In this document: positions 1-9,579 of the stretch, piece by piece
How the letters are laid out: every line of letters starts with the position of its first letter
Position numbering within the stretch: the first letter of the stretch is position 1
Assembly (NCBI RefSeq): GCF_964028515.1
Contig: NZ_OZ034788.1
Span: forward strand, 930,001 to 994,000
DNA length: 64,000 bases
Source: Wolbachia endosymbiont (group B) of Hofmannophila pseudospretella
GTDB lineage: Bacteria; Pseudomonadota; Alphaproteobacteria; Rickettsiales; Anaplasmataceae
Direction of reading: 5' to 3'
The notes under the pieces: model-generated
Seen by the model: only the letters and a program-made list of their open reading frames with translations
Databases searched by the model: none
Told to the model about the DNA's origin: nothing
Made by a program: the position numbers and the translations under genes

Positions 1-538
1 TATCAACGGTGAATTTGGGGTGATTATTCCACGTAAAACTATCATGGAATTGTTGAAAGTATTGGGTGATTGTAATGAGATTAATATAAAGCTTTCAGAT
101 AGAAAAATCAAATTTACATGTGGTGAATATGTTCTAATATCAAAATTGATAGATGGGACTTTTCCAGATTACAAAGCTGTTATCCCGACGTCTCAAGATA
201 AACAAATGATTGTTGAGAGTAGTAAGCTTGCTAGTGTTATAGACCGAGTTTCCGTTGTTGTGTCCGATAAAATAAAATCAATTAAATTTTCATTGCAAGA
301 GAATTTATTAACTCTACATTCAAATTCCCAAGAGTGCAGTGATGCAACTGAGTCTATAGAGGTGGATTACGATGGAGCTCTTATGGAAGTAGGATTTAAT
401 TCTCGTTATTTGCTTGATGCTTTATCTTGCATAAAAAATAAATGTAAGATTAGCTTATCAGATGGTAATAGTGCTACAATTATCACTGATGAAGATGATC
501 AAAGCGCACTATATATAGTGATGCCAATGAGGACTTAA
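1..538 (+). CDS. dnaN: DNA polymerase III beta subunit (sliding clamp), C-terminal part
   Basis: The reading frame is open from base 2, so the gene enters from the left edge and only its last ~178 residues are present. The internal GTG at position 20 is a valine, not a start. The fragment covers the end of clamp domain 2 and domain 3. It ends in YIVMPMRT, the typical beta-clamp terminus (E. coli ends YVVMPMRL), and contains DGTFPDYKAVIP, matching the conserved FPDYRRVLP block. The clamp tethers polymerase III to DNA. The gene converges with truA, separated by one base. Confidence 0.95.
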   Translation, partial: INGEFGVIIPRKTIMELLKVLGDCNEINIKLSDRKIKFTCGEYVLISKLIDGTFPDYKAVIPTSQDKQMIVESSKLASVIDRVSVVVSDKIKSIKFSLQENLLTLHSNSQECSDATESIEVDYDGALMEVGFNSRYLLDALSCIKNKCKISLSDGNSATIITDEDDQSALYIVMPMRT

Positions 539-539
539 G

Positions 540-1277
540 CTAGTAATCTATCTTTACTAAGTATAAGCCGTAAGGCGGTGCTGTGATTCCAGCAGCGTTT
601 CTTTTGCATTGACTTAATATATTTAACATTTCTTGTGGATTAGTTCTATTTTTTCCAAATTCAACTAAAGTGCCAACAATAATCCTCACTTGGTTATGTA
701 AAAAGGAAATCGCAGATATTTTGATGTATATATGACTTCCGCTTTGTACTATATCAATGTCATCGATTGTTCTTACTGGATTTGTGGCTTGACAGTCTTT
801 TGAGCGGAAACTTGAAAGATTATGTTTTCCAAGCAGGTGTTTGGCAGCTTCACGCATGATATTTACGTCGAGTGGATTGAACACTTGCCACACATAACCA
901 GTTTCCAGAGCTGTGGGAGCATAGCGATTAATTATTCTATATTCATAATATCTTTTTTTTGCTGAGAAGCGTGCATGAAATGCATCATCTACAAGTTCTG
1001 CACCAAGCACAACTATAGGAATCGCTTTTAAGTGGTAATTTATTCCATTTCTTATTCTATAAAGCTCAAATTGCCTTTCCATATCAAAATGGGCAACTTG
1101 CTCTAAAGCATGAACCCCTGCGTCAGTCCTGCCACCACAATGCAAAGAGACTCTCTCGCCACTGAAGTTAAATATAGCGTTTTCTATAGTCTCTTGAATT
1201 GAGTTAGCAGAGTGTTGTTGTTTCTGCCAGCCAAAAAAACTACTACCATTGTATTCTATCGTTATTTTGTATCGCAC
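540..1277 (-). CDS. truA: tRNA pseudouridine synthase A
   Basis: 245 residues, full length for TruA, which converts U38-U40 of the anticodon stem of many tRNAs to pseudouridine. The catalytic block GGRTDAGVHA lies at residues 48-57, with the nucleophile Asp at 52. The N-terminal YNGSSFFGWQKQ block is also typical. The start is ATG at 1277. The gene is divergent from recA and converges with dnaN. No frame damage is seen. Confidence 0.96.
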   Translation of the reverse strand: MRYKITIEYNGSSFFGWQKQQHSANSIQETIENAIFNFSGERVSLHCGGRTDAGVHALEQVAHFDMERQFELYRIRNGINYHLKAIPIVVLGAELVDDAFHARFSAKKRYYEYRIINRYAPTALETGYVWQVFNPLDVNIMREAAKHLLGKHNLSSFRSKDCQATNPVRTIDDIDIVQSGSHIYIKISAISFLHNQVRIIVGTLVEFGKNRTNPQEMLNILSQCKRNAAGITAPPYGLYLVKIDY

Positions 1278-1396
1278 TACAAAGTCTATCTATCTTAATA
1301 TAATTTAGTTCACTAACGTTCTTCGTTATTAAAAAACCCTTGGCAGATTGTTTGCGTTCAATTACCATGGAAGTTATATAAGTTAATAAATGATCC

Positions 1397-2464
1397 ATGG
1401 CAAACAACTCAGAAGAAAGAAATAATGATAAGCAAAAAGCACTAGATAATGCAATAAGCCAAATTGAAAAAGCATTCGGTAAAGGTGCAATAATGAAGCT
1501 GAAGCAAAATCCTGTAGAAAAAATAGACACAATATCTACAGGGTCGATTGCACTTGATTCAGCTCTGGGTGTTGGGGGATTGCCAAAGGGACGTATAATT
1601 GAGATATTTGGCCCTGAGAGTTCTGGTAAAACTACCCTTGCTTTGCATGTAATTGCTGAAGCACAGAAAAAAGGAGGATTATGTGCATTTATCGATGCGG
1701 AGCACGCACTGGATGTTATATATGCTCGTAAACTTGGAGTAAACACCGATGATTTGGTGATTTCACAACCAGACACTGGGGAACAAGCGTTACATATCGT
1801 TGAGTATTTAGTATGTTCTGGTGCAGTTGATGTGATAGTCATTGACTCTGTTGCAGCATTAACTCCAAGAGCTGAAATTGAAGGAGATATGGGCGATCAG
1901 CACATGGGACTACAAGCAAGACTTCTAAGTCATGGGTTCAGGAAGCTCACCTCTGCAGTTTCAAAAGCAAACTGTATATTGATATTTATTAACCAAATCC
2001 GTATGAAAATAGGAGTAGTATATGGAAATCCTGAAACTACCACCGGTGGAAATGCGTTGAAATTCTATACTTCTATAAGACTTGATATAAGAAAAATTGG
2101 TGCAATAAAGGATAAAGAGAATATTACGGGTAATGAAACGAGAGTTAAAGTTGTAAAAAATAAAGTTGCTCCTCCATTTAGAGAAGCAAAATTTGATATA
2201 ATGTACAATGAAGGCATATCAAAACTTGGGGAAATAATAGATATAGGAGCAAAACTTAATGTGCTTGAAAAGGCAGGTGCTTATTATTCATATAACAATA
2301 CGCGTCTTGGGCAAGGAAAGGAAAATGTAAAAAATTATCTCAAGACAAACAAAGAAATTGCAAATGAAATAGAAGGAAAAATCAGAGATTTATTTAAAAA
2401 TCACGATGATTCTATTGCAATAGAAGAGGAACGCGAACAACTTCTAGAAGAATCAGTATTCTAA
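1397..2464 (+). CDS. recA: RecA recombinase
   Basis: 355 residues, normal for RecA, the ATP-dependent strand-exchange protein. Walker A GPESSGKTT is at residues 72-80. The L2 loop block NPETTTGGNALKF and the QIRMKIGV segment are conserved. The C-terminus is acidic. It appears intact, which matters because recF about 30 kb away is broken, so RecA loading would have to go through RecBCD/AddAB or RecOR. I saw no LexA-type operator in the 119-bp upstream gap. A 14-bp perfect palindrome overlaps the stop codon. Confidence 0.98.
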   Translation: MANNSEERNNDKQKALDNAISQIEKAFGKGAIMKLKQNPVEKIDTISTGSIALDSALGVGGLPKGRIIEIFGPESSGKTTLALHVIAEAQKKGGLCAFIDAEHALDVIYARKLGVNTDDLVISQPDTGEQALHIVEYLVCSGAVDVIVIDSVAALTPRAEIEGDMGDQHMGLQARLLSHGFRKLTSAVSKANCILIFINQIRMKIGVVYGNPETTTGGNALKFYTSIRLDIRKIGAIKDKENITGNETRVKVVKNKVAPPFREAKFDIMYNEGISKLGEIIDIGAKLNVLEKAGAYYSYNNTRLGQGKENVKNYLKTNKEIANEIEGKIRDLFKNHDDSIAIEEEREQLLEESVF

Positions 2465-2474
2465 TCTAGATTAG
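2461..2474. terminator. 14-bp palindrome between recA and pth
   Basis: CTAATCTAGATTAG is a perfect palindrome overlapping the recA stop, in the 34-bp gap between convergent recA and pth. There is no strong T tract after it, so a terminator role is only a guess. Confidence 0.3.
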
Positions 2475-2498
2475 TTTGTATTGAGCAGTATTCGTTTG

Positions 2499-3062
2499 CT
2501 ATACTAAAGTTTCACTCTCAATTGAGTTGATAAAAGCTACGTTATCTCCTTGCAGCATTAAGTGTATATTTTTTGCTATTTTTTCCACTAAGAGGATAAC
2601 ATTATCAAAATTTGAAAATTTTGATAATACATAATCTGCTAAGCTTTTCTGACCTTCAGGTCTACCCACTCCAAATCTCAAACGCCAATAATCGTTACCA
2701 ATAAAGCTATCTATAGACTTCAGTCCATTATGTCCGGCTGAGCTACCGCCTTTTTTTATTTTTATTCTTCCGAATTTTAAGTCAGCATCATCATGTATGA
2801 CAACAATGTTGTCTAGCGATAATTTGTAAAAATTTTTTATTTTTGCAACAGGAATGCCTGAATTATTCATAAACGAATAAGGCTTTATCAGTATGGTTTT
2901 ATTATTATTAATTATGCCTGAGGTTATCAAGTAATCAGCTTTCTTAGAAAATGACTGAAAATTCCAATACTTGCAAATTGCATCAATAACTATGAAGCCA
3001 ATATTATGATGAGTTAACTCATATTGACTACCAGGATTACCAAGCCCAGCTATTAAATGCAC
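2499..3062 (-). CDS. pth: Peptidyl-tRNA hydrolase
   Basis: 187 residues. The enzyme releases peptides from prematurely dissociated peptidyl-tRNA. The N-terminal AGLGNPGSQYELTHHNIGF block carries the substrate Asn (9), the catalytic His (19) and Asn (20). Further conserved blocks are KPYSFMNNSG, HDDADLKFG and GGSSAGHNGLKSI. The start is GTG at 3062, overlapping the rplY TAG stop by one base (TAGTG), so translation is probably coupled. The rplY-pth pairing is common in bacteria. Confidence 0.96.
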   Translation of the reverse strand: MHLIAGLGNPGSQYELTHHNIGFIVIDAICKYWNFQSFSKKADYLITSGIINNNKTILIKPYSFMNNSGIPVAKIKNFYKLSLDNIVVIHDDADLKFGRIKIKKGGSSAGHNGLKSIDSFIGNDYWRLRFGVGRPEGQKSLADYVLSKFSNFDNVILLVEKIAKNIHLMLQGDNVAFINSIESETLV

Positions 3063-3673
3063 TACTCCTCTGTTTTTGTTTGAGACTCTTCAACATCACT
3101 ATCAGCAGCAGAAATTGTCACAATGGTGAAATTTTCTTCCTCATGAGCTACAAACTTAACACCTTCTGGTAATTTTATATCATTGATATGTATAGACTGA
3201 CCGATCATTTTGCCAGACAAATCAATTTCTATGACTTGAGGTATTTTCTCAGGAGAGCATTTGACAGTAATAGAACGACACAAAACATTAAGCACTCCAC
3301 CTAATTTGATTCCTGGTGATTTACTTTCATTGATGAATGATAAAGGTATATCTATTTTAATTTCACTACCTTTATCAACAAATTGAAAATCAACATGTTG
3401 CACAGTATCTTTTACTACATGCCATTGAATATCACGAACAAGAGCATATTCTTTTTTCCCTGAAATATCTAGTTCTATTAAATGTGCAGAAAGAGCACCT
3501 GATTTATATTGTTTAGTAAATTCCTTTGCAGACAATGTCAAATTTACGTTATCATGCCCTTTACCATATATAACTGCAGGTATACTTCCCTTCTCCCTCA
3601 GAGCCTGCATCGCTTTCTTTTTTTTTACATCACGTAACTCTGCATTAATTGTTACCATTTCTTGCCGTGCCAT
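3062..3673 (-). CDS. rplY: 50S ribosomal protein L25/general stress protein Ctc
   Basis: 203 residues, the long Ctc-type L25 with an N-terminal 5S-rRNA-binding beta domain (residues 1-95, including GSIPAVIYGKG) and a C-terminal beta extension (IPLSFINESKSPGIKLGGVL). The tail is acidic and rich in Glu and Ser. The start is ATG at 3673. A GGAGTAAT stretch (AGGAG class) lies just upstream. It is the first gene of the rplY-pth pair. Confidence 0.95.
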   Translation of the reverse strand: MARQEMVTINAELRDVKKKKAMQALREKGSIPAVIYGKGHDNVNLTLSAKEFTKQYKSGALSAHLIELDISGKKEYALVRDIQWHVVKDTVQHVDFQFVDKGSEIKIDIPLSFINESKSPGIKLGGVLNVLCRSITVKCSPEKIPQVIEIDLSGKMIGQSIHINDIKLPEGVKFVAHEEENFTIVTISAADSDVEESQTKTEE

Positions 3674-3815
3674 TGATTACTCCTATTCAGCTAATCCTTT
3701 TTATATAATTTAATAATATAACATAAAAATATTTATTTCAAACTTCATTCTTTCACACTAATTTTTTGTGGAAAAATTTATTTAGATATATACTTAAGAT
3801 TACGTAGTAAGGACT

Positions 3816-4115
3816 ATGAGTATTGACGATCAAGTAGTTTTTAAGATTTATAAGCCAACAAAAACTGCAACACAATCTGGTTTGGGTAATACAAAATTCT
3901 GGCACCTAAAAATTGAGCCTTGTTCTTACTATATTGAACCTTTGATGGGGTGGTTTGGATCAAAAGATCCCCAAAAACAGATTGTATTAAAGTTTGATTC
4001 TCTTGAAAAAGCAATATCTTACGCAAAGAAACACAACACAAAGTACACAATTGAAATGCCAAAAGATGTTAAAAGACTGCCAAAATCTTATGCAAATAAT
4101 TTCGTATCAAAGTAA
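3816..4115 (+). CDS. NADH-ubiquinone oxidoreductase accessory subunit, NDUFS4/ETC complex I family
   Basis: 99 residues. The arrangement is typical of the ETC complex I subunit family related to mitochondrial NDUFS4 (18 kDa): an N-terminal FKIYKPTKTATQSGLGNTK block, then EPLMGWFGSKDPQKQIVLKF, then FDSLEKAISYAKKH. In alphaproteobacteria and mitochondria this subunit supports assembly and stability of respiratory complex I. It stands alone, divergent from rplY with a 142-bp gap that should hold promoters for both. The start is ATG at 3816. Confidence 0.88.
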   Translation: MSIDDQVVFKIYKPTKTATQSGLGNTKFWHLKIEPCSYYIEPLMGWFGSKDPQKQIVLKFDSLEKAISYAKKHNTKYTIEMPKDVKRLPKSYANNFVSK

Positions 4116-4437
4116 GTTTTATCGTAGTGTGTTTATCTAAAAACCTAAACCTAATCGTTACTATGATTTTGCTAACACACTAAGGTCATTTAGATAGTCG
4201 AACCTGGCTACCTAGTATCAAAGAGTTATTTTTTTATATATTTCTCCATAAGCTTTACAAGCCCCTTTTGGATTACTCAAATAACTTCATTCTGCTTGAA
4301 GAACTTTTATGTTGCTTTGCACTAAATTAATTTCACGTTTTATTTGTGTTAGCTATTTATTTAGTGAGTGGACATGTAATTTTACCTTAAATAACCCTAT
4401 AATAAAAACATAGTTATTGAAATAATACAGAAGGTTC
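4116..4437. other. Gene-free intergenic stretch
   Basis: About 320 bp between convergent genes with no reading frame I would defend. An 8-bp inverted repeat (AGTGTGTT / AACACACT, about 4129-4182) has a long loop. I found no tRNA fold and no recognisable transposase remnant. Confidence 0.4.
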
Positions 4438-5322
4438 TCATGACAACCTCTGTATAGCTCTTAATTTTGCTGAGCGCGCACGCGGATTTGCATTTATTTC
4501 TTCCGCACTTGCTTTAATCACTTTTTTGTTTAAAAGGGAGAATGTCTTGGTAGGTCCTGGTTCACATAAATCTTTAAAAACAGTTTTGACTATACGATCT
4601 TCTAAAGAATGAAAAGTAACTACAATTAATTTGCCGTTCTCACTTAAAATCTCAGATGCAGCTTTAATACCCTTTTCAAGCTCTCCTAGCTCATCATTTA
4701 CCCATATTCTGATTGCCTGAAATGTCCTAGTTGCAGGGTCAATCTTGCTTTTTCCACGAAACACTACAGAACGTACAATATCCGCAAGTTCAAATGTAGT
4801 TTTGATAATTTTCTTCTTCCGCGCATTTACTATCGCTCTTGCGATTCTGCGGGAATGACGCTCACCCCCATAATTATATATAGTGTTCGCAATCTCTTCT
4901 TCACGTAAAGCGTTAACAAACGTCGAAGCATTCATATGAGAATAGTTATCCATGCTCATGTTAAGTGGGCCATCACGTAGAAATGAGAATCCTCTATCTC
5001 CATTATCAAGCTGCATAGATGAAACTCCAACGTCGAAAACTATTCCATTGATACCTTTAATATTATTACTATCTAATAAATTTTTAATATTACTAAATTT
5101 CTCAATAAATAGATTTATTCTATCAGGGTATTTAACGTTCAGATCATCATAAAATTTGGTAACTGTTTCATCCCTATCAATTGCATACACTTTGCAATCA
5201 GCGGATTCCAATATTGCTTTGCTATATCCTCCAGCTCCAAACGTGGCATCCACATATATACCGCCACTGTGTGGTGCTAATTGAAATAGCATCTCTTTTA
5301 ACAAAACTGGAGTATGTGTCAT
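4438..5322 (-). CDS. rsmH: 16S rRNA (cytosine1402-N4)-methyltransferase
   Basis: 294 residues (MraW/RsmH). The N-terminal HTPVLLKEML and the SAM-binding DATFGAGGYSKAIL are followed by GINGIVFDVGVSSMQLD, RGFSFLRDGPLNM and the VTFHSLEDRIVK block, all diagnostic. The enzyme N4-methylates C1402 in the ribosomal P site. In many bacteria it heads the dcw cluster next to ftsL/ftsI. Here it stands alone, in keeping with the scattered gene order. The start is ATG at 5322. Confidence 0.97.
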   Translation of the reverse strand: MTHTPVLLKEMLFQLAPHSGGIYVDATFGAGGYSKAILESADCKVYAIDRDETVTKFYDDLNVKYPDRINLFIEKFSNIKNLLDSNNIKGINGIVFDVGVSSMQLDNGDRGFSFLRDGPLNMSMDNYSHMNASTFVNALREEEIANTIYNYGGERHSRRIARAIVNARKKKIIKTTFELADIVRSVVFRGKSKIDPATRTFQAIRIWVNDELGELEKGIKAASEILSENGKLIVVTFHSLEDRIVKTVFKDLCEPGPTKTFSLLNKKVIKASAEEINANPRARSAKLRAIQRLS

Positions 5323-5527
5323 ATCAAGAGACTTTGTGCACTTAAATTAAAATAACTTTCTCGCCAAAAAATATATGGAAATATATAGGTATAGTATAAG
5401 AATATTTAAATATAATCAACGATATAAAAATTTAATAAGATAATATTATTAATATAACATTTACATGATTCACGTTTGAAAAAGTAAGTAATATTACTAT
5501 AATATCAAACAAATTACGGAAGATTTT

Positions 5528-6739
5528 GTGCGACAAATAACAAAAGTAATACTATCAAGTTTAATTTGTAACACTTTGTTGTGGTATGATCACATGCTTT
5601 TCAGCCATCTAATAAGCATAATCGGAGATGTGTTTTTTCCATCAGACGACAAATTAGTCAGCATACTTAAAGCTTTTGGAGTGTTTGCAGCGGGTTTCTT
5701 AATAAGACCAATTGGTGCTGCTATATTTGGCCACATTGGCGATAAATATGGAAGAAGGATTGCTCTATTTCTCTCTATCATATTGATGACTCTATCAACC
5801 GTACTTATTGCATTTGTTCCAGGGTATCAGAACATTGGGGTACTCGCATCAGTACTGGTGGTATGTTTAAGATTATTGCAGGGTATATCTCTTGGAGGAG
5901 AGGCAGGAAATGCCCCATTTTTAATAGAGCATGCTCCTAAAAATAAAAGAGGATTCTTTGGCAGTATTGAAGTATTGAGCGCAATTCTTGGCTCAATATT
6001 AAGTCTTATAGTGGTGCTTATATGCAAAAAAGTATCCGATTTTGAATCTTGGGGATGGAGATTGCCTTTTATTTTCAGTTTTGTAATAGGATTAATCAGT
6101 ATATATATGAGATATATACTCGATGAAAGCCCAGAATATAAAAAGCAGGAAAAGCCACATGAATTACCGTTAAAAGAACTGTTAAATGGCTATAAAAAAC
6201 CTTTTCTAATATCAATTGGAGTTGACATAGTTGAGAATGCATCTCTTTACATATATTTAGTGTTTTTTAATCTACTTGCATCAACAATAAACACTCACTT
6301 TAATCACGCAGTAGAAATATTGAATCAGGTTGCACTTGGAGGATTGACTATACTATTTGCAATACTTTCTGATAAGGTAGGGAGAGAAAGAGTCATGAAA
6401 TTTGCATTTGTGACTTTTATAGTAGTAAGTTATCCAGTTTTTTCAATGATACTAAGTGGTAATAATTTGCTCACCATAATGGCGCACGTTCTTTTTATAA
6501 TCCCAATAGCTGCTTCTCTTGGTCCTGTTAGCGCGTTTATGTGTGAATTATTCCCAATAAAGGTACGATACAGTGGATTTGGTTTATCAAGAAATATAGC
6601 TTCGGGATTTTTTGGTGGTCTTGCACCATTTATATGCACAACTATTATCAAAGTTACAGGACAAGGAACTTTAGCAAGTTTTTACATGATTTTCTGTGCA
6701 CTAATTGGGTTAGTTGCTATATCACAAGTTAAGAGTTAG
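5528..6739 (+). CDS. MFS transporter, ProP/metabolite-proton symporter type
   Basis: 403 residues with about 12 hydrophobic segments. The MFS motif A-like GHIGDKYGRRIALFL follows TM2, and a related SDKVGRERV occurs in the second half. The LLQGISLGGEAGNAPFLIEHAP block is typical of the proline/betaine and dicarboxylate symporter branch (ProP, KgtP). The actual solute cannot be read from sequence. The start is GTG at 5528, preceded by CGGAAG; no ATG fits better. Rickettsiales carry many ProP-like paralogues, thought to import host metabolites. Confidence 0.87.
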   Translation: MRQITKVILSSLICNTLLWYDHMLFSHLISIIGDVFFPSDDKLVSILKAFGVFAAGFLIRPIGAAIFGHIGDKYGRRIALFLSIILMTLSTVLIAFVPGYQNIGVLASVLVVCLRLLQGISLGGEAGNAPFLIEHAPKNKRGFFGSIEVLSAILGSILSLIVVLICKKVSDFESWGWRLPFIFSFVIGLISIYMRYILDESPEYKKQEKPHELPLKELLNGYKKPFLISIGVDIVENASLYIYLVFFNLLASTINTHFNHAVEILNQVALGGLTILFAILSDKVGRERVMKFAFVTFIVVSYPVFSMILSGNNLLTIMAHVLFIIPIAASLGPVSAFMCELFPIKVRYSGFGLSRNIASGFFGGLAPFICTTIIKVTGQGTLASFYMIFCALIGLVAISQVKS

Positions 6740-6773
6740 ATTTTTTCAAAAACCAAGTGTTTAAAAAATCTAA
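6736..6773. terminator. Bidirectional terminator-like inverted repeat
   Basis: TTAGATTTTTT (6736-6746) and AAAAAATCTAA (6763-6773) form an 11-bp perfect stem with a 16-nt loop between convergent MFS and map genes, giving U runs for both directions. It overlaps both stop regions. The stem is AT-rich, so strength is uncertain. Confidence 0.5.
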
Positions 6774-7552
6774 TCATAAGGTGGAAAATGCCAATTTTTA
6801 GGTGATAGTGTAAATATTTCAACTCCATCTTTTGTGACTCCAAGCGTATGCTCAAATTGTGCAGAAAGTGAAAGATCACGTGTTGTCACTGTCCAGCCAT
6901 CTAGCTTGCTGAGCAGAGTTTCATGTTTTCCAGCATTGATCATTGGTTCTACCGTAAAAAACATGCCTTCTTTTAAGATAAGATCCTCACCTTCATCATA
7001 AAAATGTACAACATTTGGTGGAGCATGAAAAACCTTTCCTATGCCATGTCCACAATAATTGCGTACGATAGAATATCCAAAATCTTCAATATATTTTTCT
7101 ATAGCAAATCCTATTTCATTTAACTTATTGCCAGGCTTAACTTGTTTTATCGCTTCCATTAGCGCATTGTAGGCAGCATTACACAAACGCTTTGCTTTTA
7201 TTGAGGGTTTACCAGTCCAAAACATGCGACTTGTATCACCATACCAGCCATTTAAAATTACTGTAACGTCAATATTTAAAATATCTCCATCTTTAAGAGG
7301 TTTATCATCAGGAATACCATGACATACAACAGCATTTTTCGAAGTACAAATTGATTTCGGATATCCCTTATAATTCAGTGGTGCTGGAATTGCACCTGCA
7401 TTGATTATAAAATCATGACATAGATCATTTAATTCATTAGTTGTTAAGCCTACTTTGACGTATGGTGCAATAAAATCAAGGGTTTCAGCTGCAAGCCTGC
7501 CAGCTTTACGCATAAAGTCAAAATCTTCTTGTGAATGTATAGTTATGTTCAT
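6770..7552 (-). CDS. map: Methionine aminopeptidase, type I
   Basis: 260 residues. The enzyme removes N-terminal Met from new proteins. The five metal ligands sit in recognisable blocks: NIDVTVILNGWYGDTSRMFW (two Asp), GHGIGKVFH (His), FTVEPMI (Glu) and EHTLGVT (Glu). The substrate His lies in VVCHGIPDD. The start is ATG at 7552. It acts downstream of peptide deformylase, whose gene lies 1.5 kb away in a separate transcription unit. Confidence 0.97.
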   Translation of the reverse strand: MNITIHSQEDFDFMRKAGRLAAETLDFIAPYVKVGLTTNELNDLCHDFIINAGAIPAPLNYKGYPKSICTSKNAVVCHGIPDDKPLKDGDILNIDVTVILNGWYGDTSRMFWTGKPSIKAKRLCNAAYNALMEAIKQVKPGNKLNEIGFAIEKYIEDFGYSIVRNYCGHGIGKVFHAPPNVVHFYDEGEDLILKEGMFFTVEPMINAGKHETLLSKLDGWTVTTRDLSLSAQFEHTLGVTKDGVEIFTLSPKNWHFPPYD

Positions 7553-7670
7553 GTTTCTTACGTTTTTATTGTAATTTTCTGCTTCTCTTACGGATACATC
7601 AGTGTAATAATACTATAAAAATAAGCTCCTAGATCAAGCCATTTGTGTATTAAGAGATAAAGACAAAAAT

Positions 7671-8909
7671 CTAGACTGTGACTTTTGATTTAACCCAATG
7701 GTATAACTTACTTATTTTGCCATCGTGATCAAGCATTCCAGAATTATTTCTATAAAAGGTGTCAACTATTAGCTTTATAGAGCCTAAAGCAGCAGAAAAT
7801 ACAGGATTTTTGTCGTATTCGCCATCAAGACCACTACACGACTCAGGATACCCAATACGGACCTGTTTATTAAATATATGGCTAGCAATCTCTTTAATGC
7901 TTGCCAAATAGCTAGTACCACCTGTGATGACTACTTTGTTGATTAGATTTTTCTGCTCCTGAAATTGGTCTCTTATCAGTTCAAGTATTTCCTCAATCCT
8001 TGGTCTTATGATGTTAACAAGTTCAGATTTGAGCACTTGAGTCGATTCATCGCTTTCGTTACTTTGCACTGTGATGTATTCATTCTCATCTATTGAAGTT
8101 ATGATAGTGCTACCGTATAGTATTTTTATGCGTTCAGCATGCTCTATACTTGTGCATAATCCATAAGCTATATCTCGGGTAATGTGAATGCCACCAATTG
8201 GAATGCTGCTTGTGTACACAAGTTTTCCTCTCTTAAAAATTCCAATTGCAGTGCATCCACCTCCTATGTCAACAACGGCAGTTCCTAGCTCTTTTTCATC
8301 TTTACTTAGACAGGCAAGGCCTGCAGAATATGCAGAAGCAACACAACCAGCCATACTTATCCCACTATTATTAGTTATACAATTTTCGATATTGGTAAGC
8401 GCTGGACGCGAAGCAGTGACAACATTAACATCAGCAGACAATCTTTTTCCATATAATCCACTGACCTCCTTTATGTCAGTCATATCATCTAAGTGATATT
8501 TAAGTGGTATATTGTGAATTATAACATTTTCTTCGATATATTTCTCAAATGTCTGAAAGACTACACGTTTTATGTCTCGGTCTAAAATTTCGTGATTAGC
8601 TGCAATTATTTCGTTATGTACGTTAAAAGAAGAAATCCCACATCCAGCCACATTCACATATATCTGGTCTATAGTCTCTTCTGATACTTGTTCAGCTAAA
8701 CCTACAGTTGATGAAATAGAGTAACTTGCATGCTTTGCATCAGTTATTGATCCACCACTTATACCTTCTGCACTTTTATAACCCGTTCCTATTATTTTAT
8801 AGCTAAGATTGCTATTAATCTTAACAATTAGACAAATAATCTTTGTTGTGCCTATATCTAAAACAGCAAAGATATTTCTTTTTGGCTTTACTATTACCGC
8901 AGAATACAT
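7671..8909 (-). CDS. ftsA: Cell division protein FtsA
   Basis: 412 residues, an actin-like ATPase that tethers FtsZ to the membrane. The phosphate-1 loop DIGTTKIICLI is at residues 18-28, with VVDIGGGCTAIGIF and VVITGGTSYLASI as the later nucleotide-binding blocks. The final residues (ISKLYHWVKSKV) fit the membrane-targeting amphipathic helix. The start is ATG at 8909. It stands alone, with no ftsQ or ftsZ beside it in the window. Confidence 0.95.
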   Translation of the reverse strand: MYSAVIVKPKRNIFAVLDIGTTKIICLIVKINSNLSYKIIGTGYKSAEGISGGSITDAKHASYSISSTVGLAEQVSEETIDQIYVNVAGCGISSFNVHNEIIAANHEILDRDIKRVVFQTFEKYIEENVIIHNIPLKYHLDDMTDIKEVSGLYGKRLSADVNVVTASRPALTNIENCITNNSGISMAGCVASAYSAGLACLSKDEKELGTAVVDIGGGCTAIGIFKRGKLVYTSSIPIGGIHITRDIAYGLCTSIEHAERIKILYGSTIITSIDENEYITVQSNESDESTQVLKSELVNIIRPRIEEILELIRDQFQEQKNLINKVVITGGTSYLASIKEIASHIFNKQVRIGYPESCSGLDGEYDKNPVFSAALGSIKLIVDTFYRNNSGMLDHDGKISKLYHWVKSKVTV

Positions 8910-9039
8910 TGATTGACCTTATTACACAATTTCATTTAAATTGCAGCTCCCTTCAATAATTTATATTTCTATTATAAATGTAGCAACATTTTAATATACC
9001 TAGACAAAAAGAAAAATAAAACACAGAATTACAATTTTT

Positions 9040-9579
9040 ATGTCTAAGTTACCAATTGTAATTGCCCCTGACGAAAGATTAACTACACGCGCCAGTGAAG
9101 TAACAGATATAACCGATAAAATTAAAGAATTAGTAAACGACATGTTCGAAACTATGTACGATGCAGAAGGTCTTGGTCTTGCTGCAGTACAAGTTGGAGT
9201 GCTGAAGAGAATTTTTGTCATGGACGTTCAGCCAGAAAAGGCTGGAGATGAGCTAGTAGGGTATGACTCAGTTGGCAAGTTTTGTATGATTAACCCTGAA
9301 ATTAAGGAATTATCTGATGAACAAGTCATTATGAGTGAAGGATGTCTTTCAATTCCGGAGCAAAGCCATGAAATCAAGCGTCCAAAATATTTAACTGTAA
9401 AATATAAAAACTTAAATAACGAAGAACAGACGCTAAAAGCTAGTGGTTGGCTTGCAAGGTGTATTCAGCATGAATTGGATCACTTAAATGGTATATTATA
9501 CATTAGACATTTATCTAGGTTGAAGTATGATTTGGCTATGAAAAAAGCACAAAAGGTTAAGAGGCACTATGAGCAATGA
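9040..9579 (+). CDS. def: Peptide deformylase
   Basis: 179 residues. The three family motifs are present: GLGLAAVQVG (residues ~46-55), EGCLSIP with the metal Cys, and QHELDHLNG with the two metal His and catalytic Glu. The enzyme removes the formyl group from N-terminal fMet. Its 3' end overlaps the next gene by 11 bp, so the two are probably co-transcribed and translationally coupled. The start is ATG at 9040. Confidence 0.97.
   Translation: MSKLPIVIAPDERLTTRASEVTDITDKIKELVNDMFETMYDAEGLGLAAVQVGVLKRIFVMDVQPEKAGDELVGYDSVGKFCMINPEIKELSDEQVIMSEGCLSIPEQSHEIKRPKYLTVKYKNLNNEEQTLKASGWLARCIQHELDHLNGILYIRHLSRLKYDLAMKKAQKVKRHYEQ

Noticed and set aside
1243..1842. Long minus-strand open frame (199 codons) over the recA 5' half
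   Set aside because: Fully antisense to recA, composition typical of a shadow frame, no ribosome site.
4116..4437. tRNA- or tmRNA-like fragment (GTCGAACCTGGCTACC)
   Set aside because: No partner stem for an acceptor or T arm; no cloverleaf can be drawn.
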